Assembly: GCA_963718305.1 (NCBI GenBank)
Contig: CAVQZG010000008.1
Location: 372,001-436,000, forward strand
Source: RYN-230 sp963718305
GTDB taxonomy: Bacteria; Actinomycetota; Actinomycetes; Streptosporangiales; Streptosporangiaceae
Direction of reading: 5' to 3'
Length of the DNA stretch: 64,000 nt
Below are positions 24,913-32,401 of this stretch, piece by piece. The notes beneath the pieces were generated by a model. It worked only from the letters and a program-made list of their open reading frames with translations. It did no database searches and had not been told where the DNA came from. The position numbers were made by a program, and so were the translations under genes. How positions within the stretch are numbered: the stretch's first letter is position 1; every line of letters starts with the position of its first letter.

Positions 24913-25056
24913 ATGGCCAACGCCGAGCGGCACGCCGAACTGGACCCGACCGGCCACTGGCTGCAGGAGGAAGGCGCGGTGTCCCGGCACTTCGAGGAGC
25001 TGCTCAGCAGCTCAGCGGCGACTGATCCCCGACGGACTTACGCGCGAGACCACTAA
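24913..25056 (+). CDS. short open frame or remnant, unrecognised
   Basis: ATG 24913 opens 47 codons to TAA 25056. The in-frame sequence starting upstream reads KKVPALARLRMANAERHAEL and continues DPTGHWLQEEGAVSRHFEEL. It has protein-like codon use and a helical, charged character, but I do not recognise a family and there is no clear ribosome site. It is probably the tail of a decayed gene. The rest of the 24766-25097 gap holds nothing assignable. Confidence 0.3.
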   Translation: MANAERHAELDPTGHWLQEEGAVSRHFEELLSSSAATDPRRTYARDH

Positions 25057-25097
25057 GGCTTCCGCAGCCGGGGTGCTGGCGGCTGACGGTCGCCTGT

Positions 25098-25580
25098 TCA
25101 CCGGGGACGGCGGCCTGGGGCCTGGGTGAGGCGGCCGGTGATGATCGGGATCACGACGGCCGCGGCGATCAGGTGGCCCAGCGCCAGGGTGAGCCTGGTG
25201 CTGGTGGCGGTGTGGCTGGCGGCCAGCGGGAACACCAGCGACACCGCGACCAGGATCAGCGAGGTGCGCAGGAACGCCCGCGCGGGATTGGCGGCGCGGC
25301 GGGCGAGGACCATGGCCAGGATCGTCCCGGCGGCCGTGCAGAAGACGACGCCGGCCGCGAAGCTGGCTGGCGTGATGGCCTGGGCCTGGCTGGCGCCCAG
25401 TTCACCGGCGCGCATGGGGACATCCAGGGCCTGGGCCAGGGTTCCGTAGGCGTAGAGCACGATCGCGCCCGCTGCGGCGGCGATGGCGCCGGCCACCAGG
25501 ACCGGAAGCCTCGCGAAGCGGGAGGTGGCCTGGATGCGCGGGGTGACACGGGTGGTGGTGCTGGGAGTCGAGGCGCTCAT
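25098..25580 (-). CDS. DUF6069-type four-helix membrane protein
   Basis: A 160-residue protein from ATG 25580 with AGGAG upstream. Four hydrophobic segments are evident: LPVLVAGAIAAAAGAIVLYA, AGVVFCTAAGTILAMVLA, TSLILVAVSLVFPLAA and LTLALGHLIAAAVVIPIITG. The spacing and the TATSTRLTLALGHLIAA motif match an actinobacterial integral membrane family of unknown function (DUF6069). No partner is evident. Confidence 0.82.
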   Translation of the reverse strand: MSASTPSTTTRVTPRIQATSRFARLPVLVAGAIAAAAGAIVLYAYGTLAQALDVPMRAGELGASQAQAITPASFAAGVVFCTAAGTILAMVLARRAANPARAFLRTSLILVAVSLVFPLAASHTATSTRLTLALGHLIAAAVVIPIITGRLTQAPGRRPR

Positions 25581-25707
25581 GGTGGTAGCTCCTGTTCGGG
25601 TGCGGGGCCCGGACGGCCTCGCTCACACAGCAGTCGGAGCCGGCCGCCAGGTCTCGACACTCCACGCCGCGATGGCTACCCGAATGAGCGCGCGTTCCTG
25701 CGCGTCC

Positions 25708-26082
25708 TCAGCGGAATTGGGTAAGCGACAAGGTGTGGCCGTCGGGATCGGCGAACCACGCGACCTTCTCCCCACCGGGGGTGGTCCAGATACCGTTCTC
25801 GTCCTGGTCCATGCCGTCGTACCGGTTGAACATGACGCCCTTCGCGGCGAGGCCCCGCACCGTGGCCTCGATATCCGTGACGCGCCAGCCGAGCACGGTA
25901 TAGCCGGCGGCCGGGACCTCAGCGACCGGTGTCACGCGCAGCATGGTGCCGTTCGCGTCAAATACATCCGCGAAATCGCTGTGGCTGGTCAGGGGCAGGC
26001 CGAGTTTCTGCTCGTAGAACTCGCGGGCCCGGGCCAGGTCCGTCGTCGCGATGAAGGCGACCAGGTCACTGGAGTCCAGCAT
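25708..26082 (-). CDS. VOC-superfamily protein
   Basis: A 124-residue protein from ATG 26082, preceded by GGGGAGA; a longer frame to 26103 lacks a site. DLVAFIATTDLARAREFYEQ, KLGLPLTSHSDFADVFDANG, GWRVTDIEATVRGLAAKGV and KVAWFADPDGHTLSLTQF give the complete paired beta-alpha-beta module of the glyoxalase fold, with the usual C-terminal 'DPDGH'. Enzymatic role unknown. Confidence 0.9.
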   Translation of the reverse strand: MLDSSDLVAFIATTDLARAREFYEQKLGLPLTSHSDFADVFDANGTMLRVTPVAEVPAAGYTVLGWRVTDIEATVRGLAAKGVMFNRYDGMDQDENGIWTTPGGEKVAWFADPDGHTLSLTQFR

Positions 26083-26206
26083 GTGATCTCCCCGTACTGC
26101 CATCGATCATCCCCGTGCGGAAGTTCACGTCCTATGACGTCGGGACCATCCTGCAGGAGACGGCACTGTCCGGGGAACCGCTTCGGCGGCAGGTAGGTTG
26201 ACCTGG

Positions 26207-26966
26207 GTGAGCTTCGATGTCAGCGCGGATGCCTACGGGCGGTTCATGGGCCAGTACTCCGAGCCACTCGCGGTGCAGTTCGCCGATCTGGCCGGCGTTG
26301 GCCCTGGGCAGCGGGTGCTGGATGTGGGCTGCGGGCCGGGCGCGCTCGCGGCGGAACTAGTGCGCCGGACGGACGCCGGGCGCGGTCAGTGCCGTGGAAC
26401 CGTCCGAGTCGTTTGCCGCGGCGGCCCGGGAGCGCCTGCCCGGGGTGGATGTCCGGCAGTCACCGGCTGAGCAGCTGCCGTTCCCCGATGGCGGCTTCGA
26501 TGCCGCCCTGGCCCAGCTGGTCGTTCATTTCATGGCTGACCCGGTACTGGGCCTGCGGGAGATGGGCCGGGTGACCCGGCCCGGCGGAGTGGTCTGCGCC
26601 TGCGTGTGGGATCACGCGGGCGGCCGCGGGCCGCTGACGCCATTCTGGCGGGCGGTGCGCGATCTGGATCCGGCGGCTGACGACGAGTCGGGCCTGGCCG
26701 GTGTCCGCCAGGGTCATCTGGCCCAGCTCTTCGCGCAGGCAGGATTCGGCAGGACCCAGGTCACCACGCTGACCGTCCGCGTCCGCCAGGCCAGCTTCGA
26801 GCAATGGTGGGAGCCGTTCACGCTCGGCGTCGGCCCGGCCGGCTCCTATGTGGCGTCCCTGGCCCCCGATCGCCGGGCCGCGCTGCGTGAGCGGTGCCGG
26901 CAGGTGCTGGGCGCGGGCCCGGTCGAGATCAGCGCTACCGCATGGGCGGCTACCAGCCGCCCGTGA
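26207..26966 (+). pseudogene. SAM-dependent methyltransferase interrupted by one frameshift
   Basis: From GTG 26207 the frame encodes ADAYGRFMGQYSEPLAVQFA and motif I QRVLDVGCGPGALAAELVRR, then goes out of frame and stops at 26470. The remainder reads on in the next frame: VEPSESFAAAARERLPGVDV, FPDGGFDAALAQLVVHFM and VTRPGGVVCACVWDHAGGRG, to 26966. Removing one G from GGG at 26378-26380 joins them perfectly (DAGAVSAVEPSES). So it is either a recent pseudogene or a one-base assembly error. Otherwise a normal-length (about 250 residue) methyltransferase. Confidence 0.82.
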
Positions 26967-27040
26967 CGCCGCCCGCAGGTGTGCGGGTGTTGTCTAGTGA
27001 TCTGCGGTAAGTACATACCGCCGAGGCCAGCACGCAAGGG

Positions 27041-28582
27041 ATGACCATGACGCAGACGCGCTTCTCGCCGGACGACGCACTGGACCTGTCGACCCCGGAG
27101 GGCCGCCAGGCGGTCGGCGGGCGGATAGCGGCACCCGAGTACGACCGTGATCAGATCCGGGCCGGCATCGTCCATATCGGCGTCGGCGGGTTTCACCGGT
27201 CCCACCAGGCGATGTACCTCGACCGCCTGCTCAGCCAGCCGGATACCCGGGACGAAGCGCTCGGCTGGGGAATTTGCGGCGTGGACCTGATGCCGGGCGA
27301 CCGGTCCAAGGGGCAGGCGCTCGCCGCCCAGGACGGCCTCTACACGCTGGTGGACAAGAAGCCGGACGGTGCCCTCGAGGCGCGCGTGATCGGGTCCATC
27401 GTCCGGTACCTGTTCGCTCCCGAGAAGCCCGCCGAGGTACTGGAGGCGCTGGCCAGCCCGCAGACGAAGATCGTCTCGCTGACCATCACCGAGGGCGGGT
27501 ACTACTTCAACCAGGCCACGGGCGCGTTCGACGCGGACCACCCGGCGGTCGTGGCCGACCTGGCCGCAGGTTCCGAGCCCCGCACCGTGTTCGGCTTCGT
27601 GGTCGAGGCCCTGCGCCGCCGCCGCGACCTCGGCGTGCCGCCGTTCACGGTGATGTCGTGCGACAACATCCCGGGCAACGGAGACATCGCCCGCGCGATG
27701 TTCTCGGCCTTCGCCGACCTCCGGGATCGCGACCTCGGCGCCTGGATGCGCACCGAGGTCGCGTTCCCCAACTCGATGGTCGACCGGATCACGCCCGTGA
27801 CGACCGGGCAGGACATCGATCAGTTGCGCGAGACCTTCGGGATCCGCGACGCCGTCCCGGTCGTCTGTGAGCCCTTCACCCAGTGGGTGCTGCAGGACGT
27901 TTTCCCGGCCGGCCGTCCGCCCTGGGAGCGGGCCGGCGTGCAACTGGTCCACGACGTCGTGCCGTATGAGCTGATGAAGCTGCGCCTGCTGAACGCCGGC
28001 CATCAGGCCATGGCCTACGCCGGGTACCTGGCGGGCTACCGGTACGCGCACGAGGTAGCGGCCGACCCCGTCTTCACCGAGTTCCTGCTCGGCTACATGC
28101 AGCAGGAGGGCCGGCCGACGCTCCCCGACGTCCCTGGCGTCGACCTCGACGAATACATCCACACGCTGCTGCGGCGTTTCGCCAATCCCGCCATCCGCGA
28201 CACCCTCGCCCGGCTGGCCGCCTTCGGCTCGGACCGGATACCCAAGTGGCTGGTGCCCGTGATCCAGCAGAACCTGGCCAGCGGGGGCGAGGTCACCCGG
28301 TCGGCTGCGGTCGTGGCCAGCTGGGCCCGCTACGCCGAGGGAACGGACGAGTCCGGCGAGCCGATCGACGTGGTGGACGGGCTGCGGGACGAGCGGATGG
28401 CCAATGCCCGGCGTCAGGCCGAGGACCCGCTGGCGTTCGTGCGCAACGAGCAGCTCTTCGGCGACATCGCCGGACAGTCGGCGTTCGCCAGCGCCTACCT
28501 GCTGGCCCTGGAGTCCTTCCAGAAGAACGGGGCACTCCGCACGGTCGAGCAGATCAATGAGAACCTGCGCCTGGGTTTGTAA
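27041..28582 (+). CDS. mtlK: mannitol 2-dehydrogenase family (polyol-specific long-chain dehydrogenase)
   Basis: A 513-residue protein (ATG 27041; ATG 27047 fits the AAGG site slightly better). HIGVGGFHRSHQAMYLDRLL is the N-terminal nucleotide-binding segment; TEGGYYFN, MSCDNIPGNG, PNSMVDRITP and the catalytic-Lys motif KLRLLNAGH complete the family signature. It oxidises mannitol to fructose (or related polyols/hexonates) with NAD. The YegP-like and class I aldolase genes follow. The aldolase could act on fructose bisphosphate downstream, but no mannitol transporter is in the window. Confidence 0.93.
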   Translation: MTMTQTRFSPDDALDLSTPEGRQAVGGRIAAPEYDRDQIRAGIVHIGVGGFHRSHQAMYLDRLLSQPDTRDEALGWGICGVDLMPGDRSKGQALAAQDGLYTLVDKKPDGALEARVIGSIVRYLFAPEKPAEVLEALASPQTKIVSLTITEGGYYFNQATGAFDADHPAVVADLAAGSEPRTVFGFVVEALRRRRDLGVPPFTVMSCDNIPGNGDIARAMFSAFADLRDRDLGAWMRTEVAFPNSMVDRITPVTTGQDIDQLRETFGIRDAVPVVCEPFTQWVLQDVFPAGRPPWERAGVQLVHDVVPYELMKLRLLNAGHQAMAYAGYLAGYRYAHEVAADPVFTEFLLGYMQQEGRPTLPDVPGVDLDEYIHTLLRRFANPAIRDTLARLAAFGSDRIPKWLVPVIQQNLASGGEVTRSAAVVASWARYAEGTDESGEPIDVVDGLRDERMANARRQAEDPLAFVRNEQLFGDIAGQSAFASAYLLALESFQKNGALRTVEQINENLRLGL

Positions 28583-28682
28583 GTAAGCCCCGCGGGCCGG
28601 CCCGGCGTTTAGGACCGTGAGGGGCGGGCATCTCGCGGCAGACCAAGGGGAACGTCAGGGACGTGCGGGCAAGGAGGCAAGC

Positions 28683-28865
28683 ATGGCTGGCAAGTTCGTG
28701 CTCAAGAAGGGCTCCAGCGGCAAGTTCCATTTCAATCTTCTGGCCGGCAATGGGCAGGTCATCGCCACCAGCGAGACGTACGAGAGCAAGCAGTCCGCGA
28801 TGAACGGAATCCACTCCGTGCAGGAGAACGCCCCCGGCGCGGAAGTAGATGACCAGACCGACTAG
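28683..28865 (+). CDS. YegP-family (DUF1508) small protein
   Basis: A 60-residue protein from ATG 28683 with AAGGAGG seven nt upstream. It contains one YegP repeat: GKFVLKKGSSGKFHFNLLAG followed by NGQVIATSETYESKQSAMNG and IHSVQENAPGAEV. These small beta-sheet proteins occur as single or tandem repeats, mostly with no defined role, sometimes linked to stress. Single gene, 100 bp after the mannitol dehydrogenase. Confidence 0.93.
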   Translation: MAGKFVLKKGSSGKFHFNLLAGNGQVIATSETYESKQSAMNGIHSVQENAPGAEVDDQTD

Positions 28866-28903
28866 CCCGACTTCCCCGCAGGCCTCAGGAGCCGGGGGCT
28901 AGT
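28861..28903. terminator. hairpin between convergent genes
   Basis: ACTAGCCC (28861-28868) pairs with GGGCTAGT (28896-28903), with further C-rich/G-rich pairing possible in the 27-nt loop. It spans the 19-bp gap between the convergent YegP-like and aldolase stops, so it could end both transcripts. Confidence 0.45.
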
Positions 28904-29799
28904 TTGTCCACCGACGCCTGGTAGATCTGGGCGATCGACGAATCCAGCCGCGCGTTGAACTGCTCGTCGGTCTGGCTCTCGGTGAGCCCCTCCAGCAGCG
29001 CGCGGGAGAAGCTGGCGATGAGGGTGGTGTCCCGCCGCAGCAGGAGGCAGGCTTCGTCGCGGCTGTATCCGCCCGACAGGGCCAGGGCCCGCAGAACGCG
29101 CGGGTCGGCCGCCAGATCGCCGTAGAGGCCCGGCTGGGTCGGGATGGTGAGCTTGAGCATGATGGTCGCGTCCTGGGGCAGCGCCTCGACCTGCTTGTGC
29201 AGGGCGTCCCGCAGCAGGGTTTCGGCCTGCTGCTTGTGCGGGCTGGAGATGCTGACCTCAGGCTCGATGATCGGGACGAGGCCGGCGGCCAGGATCCGGC
29301 GGGCGTAGCCGAACTGCTGCTCGACGATGGCCGAGATCCCCGCCTCGCTGGCGTCCTTGATCACGGAGCGCATCTTGGTGCCGAAGATCCGGTGCTGGCG
29401 AGCGCGCCCGAGAAGGTCATCGAGAGTGCCGATGGGTTTCATGAGCTGCACGCCGTCCTGCTCTGCGGCCAGGCCCAGATCGACCTTGAGGAACGGCACG
29501 ACGTTCTTGTCATCCCAGAGATACCGGGCGGTCGGCACGCCCTGCACATCCCGGTCCATGGTCTGCTCGAACAAGATCGCGGCCAGGATGCGCGAGCCAT
29601 CGAAGGCCGGACTGGTCACCACCCGGGTGCGCATGGCGTGGACCAGGTCGAACATTTCCGCTTCGGAGCTATAGCGGTCCTGGTCGATGCCGTACTCCGC
29701 GAGCGCGGTGGGCGTGCTGCCGCCACTTTGATCGAGGGCGGCGAAGAAACCCTGGCCAGTCCTGACCTTCTCGAACTGCGCGGCGTTCACGCTCCCCAT
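28885..29799 (-). CDS. class I fructose-bisphosphate aldolase
   Basis: A 304-residue protein from ATG 29799. GFFAALDQSGGSTPTALAEY, FEQTMDRDVQGVPTARYLWD, VVPFLKVDLGLA, PIIEPEVSISSPHKQQAE and TIMLKLTIPTQPGLY carry the Schiff-base Lys and acidic residues of the metal-independent class I aldolase seen in staphylococci and some actinobacteria. It cleaves fructose-1,6-bisphosphate to the two triose phosphates. Most actinomycetes rely on a class II enzyme, so this is probably an additional isozyme. Confidence 0.93.
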   Translation of the reverse strand: MGSVNAAQFEKVRTGQGFFAALDQSGGSTPTALAEYGIDQDRYSSEAEMFDLVHAMRTRVVTSPAFDGSRILAAILFEQTMDRDVQGVPTARYLWDDKNVVPFLKVDLGLAAEQDGVQLMKPIGTLDDLLGRARQHRIFGTKMRSVIKDASEAGISAIVEQQFGYARRILAAGLVPIIEPEVSISSPHKQQAETLLRDALHKQVEALPQDATIMLKLTIPTQPGLYGDLAADPRVLRALALSGGYSRDEACLLLRRDTTLIASFSRALLEGLTESQTDEQFNARLDSSIAQIYQASVDKLAPGS

Positions 29800-29844
29800 T
29801 GTGGCATCACCTGAACGCGGGGCCCGGCTCACCATGGACGTGCG

Positions 29845-29910
29845 TCAGGTCTGCTGGCCGCCGGGGCGCCCGGCCCGGATGCCGTCCAGCACGATCTGGG
29901 TGAGGCGGCG
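29845..29910 (-). pseudogene. 3' remnant of a TetR-type gene
   Basis: Read on the minus strand the segment encodes LTQIVLDGIRAGRPGGQQT and a TGA at 29845-29847. This is a typical C-terminal end of a TetR-family regulator ('...IVLDGIR'). Nothing of the rest of the gene is present; homology stops abruptly near 29910, where a different plus-strand fragment begins. Too short for certainty. Confidence 0.45.
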
Positions 29911-30038
29911 GCCTCTACACGCCACTGACCGAGCAGTCGGACCGCGCCATCGTCGAGGCTGTCGGCCAGGTCGCGGAGACCCGCGGCGAACTGCAGGCCA
30001 TCATGGACCGCATACCCCAGTTCGCCACCGCGAGCTGA
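29910..30038 (+). pseudogene. 3' remnant of an unrecognised gene
   Basis: The plus-strand frame reads LYTPLTEQSDRAIVEAVGQV, then AETRGELQAIMDRIPQFATA, and ends at TGA 30036-30038. It looks like the helical C-terminus of an enzyme but has no start and I cannot name the family. With the TetR scrap it fills most of the 29800-30150 interval, which otherwise has no gene. Confidence 0.4.
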
Positions 30039-30065
30039 CCAGGGCGCGGCGCCGCCGGAATATGG

Positions 30066-31763
30066 TCAGGGCCGCCGCACGTTCGATGGTGCGCCCGTCC
30101 GGGAAAACCTGATCACGTCGGAACCTTCCGGAGGAATTCGGGGAAGACGGATGAATGCATCCTTGCTCGCGGCCCTCAACGACGCCGAGCGGCTGCTGGT
30201 CACAGAGACGGAGCGGGCTGGGCTCGCCGCGCTTGACGAGGACGCGGCCATCGAGCTTGAAGCCCGGATCAGGCGGGCGCGCAATAAATACGTCGGCCAG
30301 TACCGCCGGGCCGCCAGCGCCGCCGTACCTGAGCACGGCGGGCGCGGCACGGCGAGGCCGCAGAACAAGCAGGCCGCCACGAAGGCCGAGGCGTTCGAAG
30401 AGGCCCTGTCCCGGGTGAGCCGCCGGGTTGCGACCCTGGCCCGGCAGGCCGCGACGGAGCTTCGCGCGGAGCGGCTGGCGGCCGCCCGGGCCGCGAAGCA
30501 AGGCCGGGGGCCCGGCGGGCGGGCAGCAGCCCCGGCCACGAGCCGGAGGGGCCCCGCTGTTACCGGGGAGCCCACCGGGGATCGGGCCCTGCGGTCACCG
30601 CGGAGCGAGAAGCAGCGGGCAGGCACCCTGGCCCTGGGGGCCCGCCGGCAGGCGAAGCGGGACAGCCGGTGAGCGTGCTTGACCTCATGCCTTGTGGCCG
30701 GCCGGAAGACTGGGAGGATTCCCCGCCCGGCTGGCCGCAGCACCTTGCCCACGGATAAGGGTGTGGCTGGCGTCTGGCCTTCGGCATCGGCGTACTCGTT
30801 GAGCCGGCCAGCGAGGGCGCGCACGAGATCGTGAAGTGCGGGCGGGTGCTCGATCACGAACGGGCGGTCGAGGGAGGCAAGTACGGGCGGGATCCAGTCC
30901 AGTCGCTCCGCTCGTAGCCGCACGCGAAGCCAGGGTGGACCGGGTTCCTCCGCGGGAAGGCCAGGCATTTCGTGCACGGTGGCTATCCCGGCGGGGAGGC
31001 ACGTGCGCAGGTGCGGCTCGGTGTCCTTGATGCGCAGCGACACGCTGTGTGTCCAGGGCGTCTGGGCGATTCCGCTGACCACGTGTTCGGCCGGGTCGAA
31101 GCCGTCGGGCACTTCGAAGCTGCCTGGCCGGGCGGCGGGTGCTGAGATGCGGTCGAGCCTGAAACTGCGTATCTCGCCGCTTCTGGAGTCGGCGCCGGTC
31201 ACGTACCAGCGGCCGGAGTGGGCGACGATGCCGTACGGGAAAACGATGCGCTCGCTCGGCCTTCCGCCGCGATCGGTATAGGTGATCGCGACTGGCTGAC
31301 GGTGACGCGCGGCCTCGGCCAGGAGCAGGAGCACTCGTGCTTCGGGTGGCACCGCTGCTCGTTCCGGCGCGGTGAAGTCGGCCGTCTGGAGCAGGGCGTC
31401 CAGGCGGCGGCCGAGGGCTTGAGGCAGCACCCGGCGCAGTTTCGCGGCGGCGCTGTCGGTGGCCTCGGCACTGGCGGCGGCCAGACCCGAGCGGCGGCCG
31501 GCGATCAGGCCGAGCAGAACGGCCAGCGCTTCCTCGTCGGTCAGCATCAGCGGAGGCATCCGGAAACCGGGAGCGAGCCGGTAGCCGCCGTAGCGTCCGC
31601 GCACGGAACGCACCGGGACCTCGAGGTCTTTCAGGTGCTCGATGTAGCGGCGGACGGTGCGCTCGTTGACCTCGAGCCGGGCCGCCAGGTCAGAAACGGT
31701 GCGGGTGCCTCCGGACTGGAGCGCCTCCAGCAAGGCCAGCACGCGGGCAGTCGGTCGGGTCAT
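30066..31763 (-). CDS. WYL-domain transcriptional regulator (C-terminal extension suspect)
   Basis: From ATG 31763 it has an HTH (VLALLEALQSGGTRTVSDLA, then ARLEVNERTVRRYIEHLKD). A WYL domain follows: FPYGIVAHSGRWYVTGADSR, then SGEIRSFRLDRISAPAARPG, and a C-terminal WCX-like module ending near LVRALAGRLNEYADAE. Normal family length is about 320-330 residues, which would end near 30775. The frame then continues without a stop for about 230 residues of Arg/Ser/Ala-rich sequence antisense to the gene at 30151, which is unlikely to be natural. The stop was probably lost by an indel. WYL domains sense small ligands or nucleic acid. It is divergent from the VOC gene at 31868. Confidence 0.85.
   Translation of the reverse strand: MTRPTARVLALLEALQSGGTRTVSDLAARLEVNERTVRRYIEHLKDLEVPVRSVRGRYGGYRLAPGFRMPPLMLTDEEALAVLLGLIAGRRSGLAAASAEATDSAAAKLRRVLPQALGRRLDALLQTADFTAPERAAVPPEARVLLLLAEAARHRQPVAITYTDRGGRPSERIVFPYGIVAHSGRWYVTGADSRSGEIRSFRLDRISAPAARPGSFEVPDGFDPAEHVVSGIAQTPWTHSVSLRIKDTEPHLRTCLPAGIATVHEMPGLPAEEPGPPWLRVRLRAERLDWIPPVLASLDRPFVIEHPPALHDLVRALAGRLNEYADAEGQTPATPLSVGKVLRPAGRGILPVFRPATRHEVKHAHRLSRFACRRAPRARVPARCFSLRGDRRARSPVGSPVTAGPLRLVAGAAARPPGPRPCFAARAAASRSARSSVAACRARVATRRLTRDRASSNASAFVAACLFCGLAVPRPPCSGTAALAARRYWPTYLLRARLIRASSSMAASSSSAASPARSVSVTSSRSASLRAASKDAFIRLPRIPPEGSDVIRFSRTGAPSNVRRP
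30151..30672 (+). CDS. conserved hypothetical protein, helical, basic tail
   Basis: A 173-residue protein from ATG 30151 with GGAAG upstream. The N-terminal half, LLAALNDAERLLVTETERAG followed by RRARNKYVGQYRRAASAAV, with RPQNKQAATKAEAFEEALSR, matches a helical family often seen in actinomycetes without assigned role. The C-terminal third is low-complexity, Arg/Lys/Gly/Pro-rich and likely disordered, perhaps nucleic-acid binding. The whole gene lies antisense to the extended 3' part of the WYL regulator frame. Confidence 0.75.
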   Translation: MNASLLAALNDAERLLVTETERAGLAALDEDAAIELEARIRRARNKYVGQYRRAASAAVPEHGGRGTARPQNKQAATKAEAFEEALSRVSRRVATLARQAATELRAERLAAARAAKQGRGPGGRAAAPATSRRGPAVTGEPTGDRALRSPRSEKQRAGTLALGARRQAKRDSR

Positions 31764-31867
31764 GCCGCAAATCTCCCAGCAATACCGGGCGGTTTCTGTC
31801 CTGTATTGACTCTAGCATTCCACTCATCAGCACCACGAAGCACTGCTCCGACCAGAGAGGAACTGCG

Positions 31868-32266
31868 ATGAACTTCGTCTCCATCCGGGTCATCACCGAT
31901 GACGTCAAGCGCCTGGCAGACTTTTATGCCCAGGTCACCGGCGTGACGCCACGGTGGGCCAACGATGAGTTCGCCGAGCTGGTGAGCCCGGCCGGGACGC
32001 TCGCCATCGCGAGCACCCGCACCATCGCGCTCTTCGGCGCCAGCGCGGCGCACGCCGCAGACAACCACAGCGTCATTATCGAGTTCCGGGTCGATGACGT
32101 GGACAGCGAGTACCAGAAGCTGCGCGCACTTTCCGTTGACTTCGTCAATGAGCCCACCACACTGCCCTGGGGCAACCGCTCCCTTCTCTTCCGCGACCCC
32201 GACGGGAACCTGATCAACTTCTTCACCCCGGTCACACCCGAAGCGCTCAGCAGAAACCCGCGGTAA
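31868..32266 (+). CDS. VOC-superfamily protein
   Basis: A 132-residue protein from ATG 31868 with GAGAGGA upstream. FVSIRVITDDVKRLADFYAQ, VTGVTPRWANDEFAELVSPA, SVIIEFRVDDVDSEYQKLRA and RSLLFRDPDGNLINFFTPVT give a complete glyoxalase-fold protein. The 'DPDGN' end is the usual metal-site turn. It is divergent from the WYL regulator across 104 bp; pairs of this kind (WYL/YafY regulator plus VOC protein) are common and the regulator probably controls it. Confidence 0.92.
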   Translation: MNFVSIRVITDDVKRLADFYAQVTGVTPRWANDEFAELVSPAGTLAIASTRTIALFGASAAHAADNHSVIIEFRVDDVDSEYQKLRALSVDFVNEPTTLPWGNRSLLFRDPDGNLINFFTPVTPEALSRNPR

Positions 32267-32401
32267 CATCCGGCGCGGCGGGTCCAGGGCTGCCGCGTGG
32301 GCATAAAAGGCCATCTCCATCTGGCCTCCACAGCGGCTTGATATCTGCTGCATCGCTGTACGCTCACAGTTGCCTGCTCCTAAGTTCCGCCAGGGGGAAG
32401 C

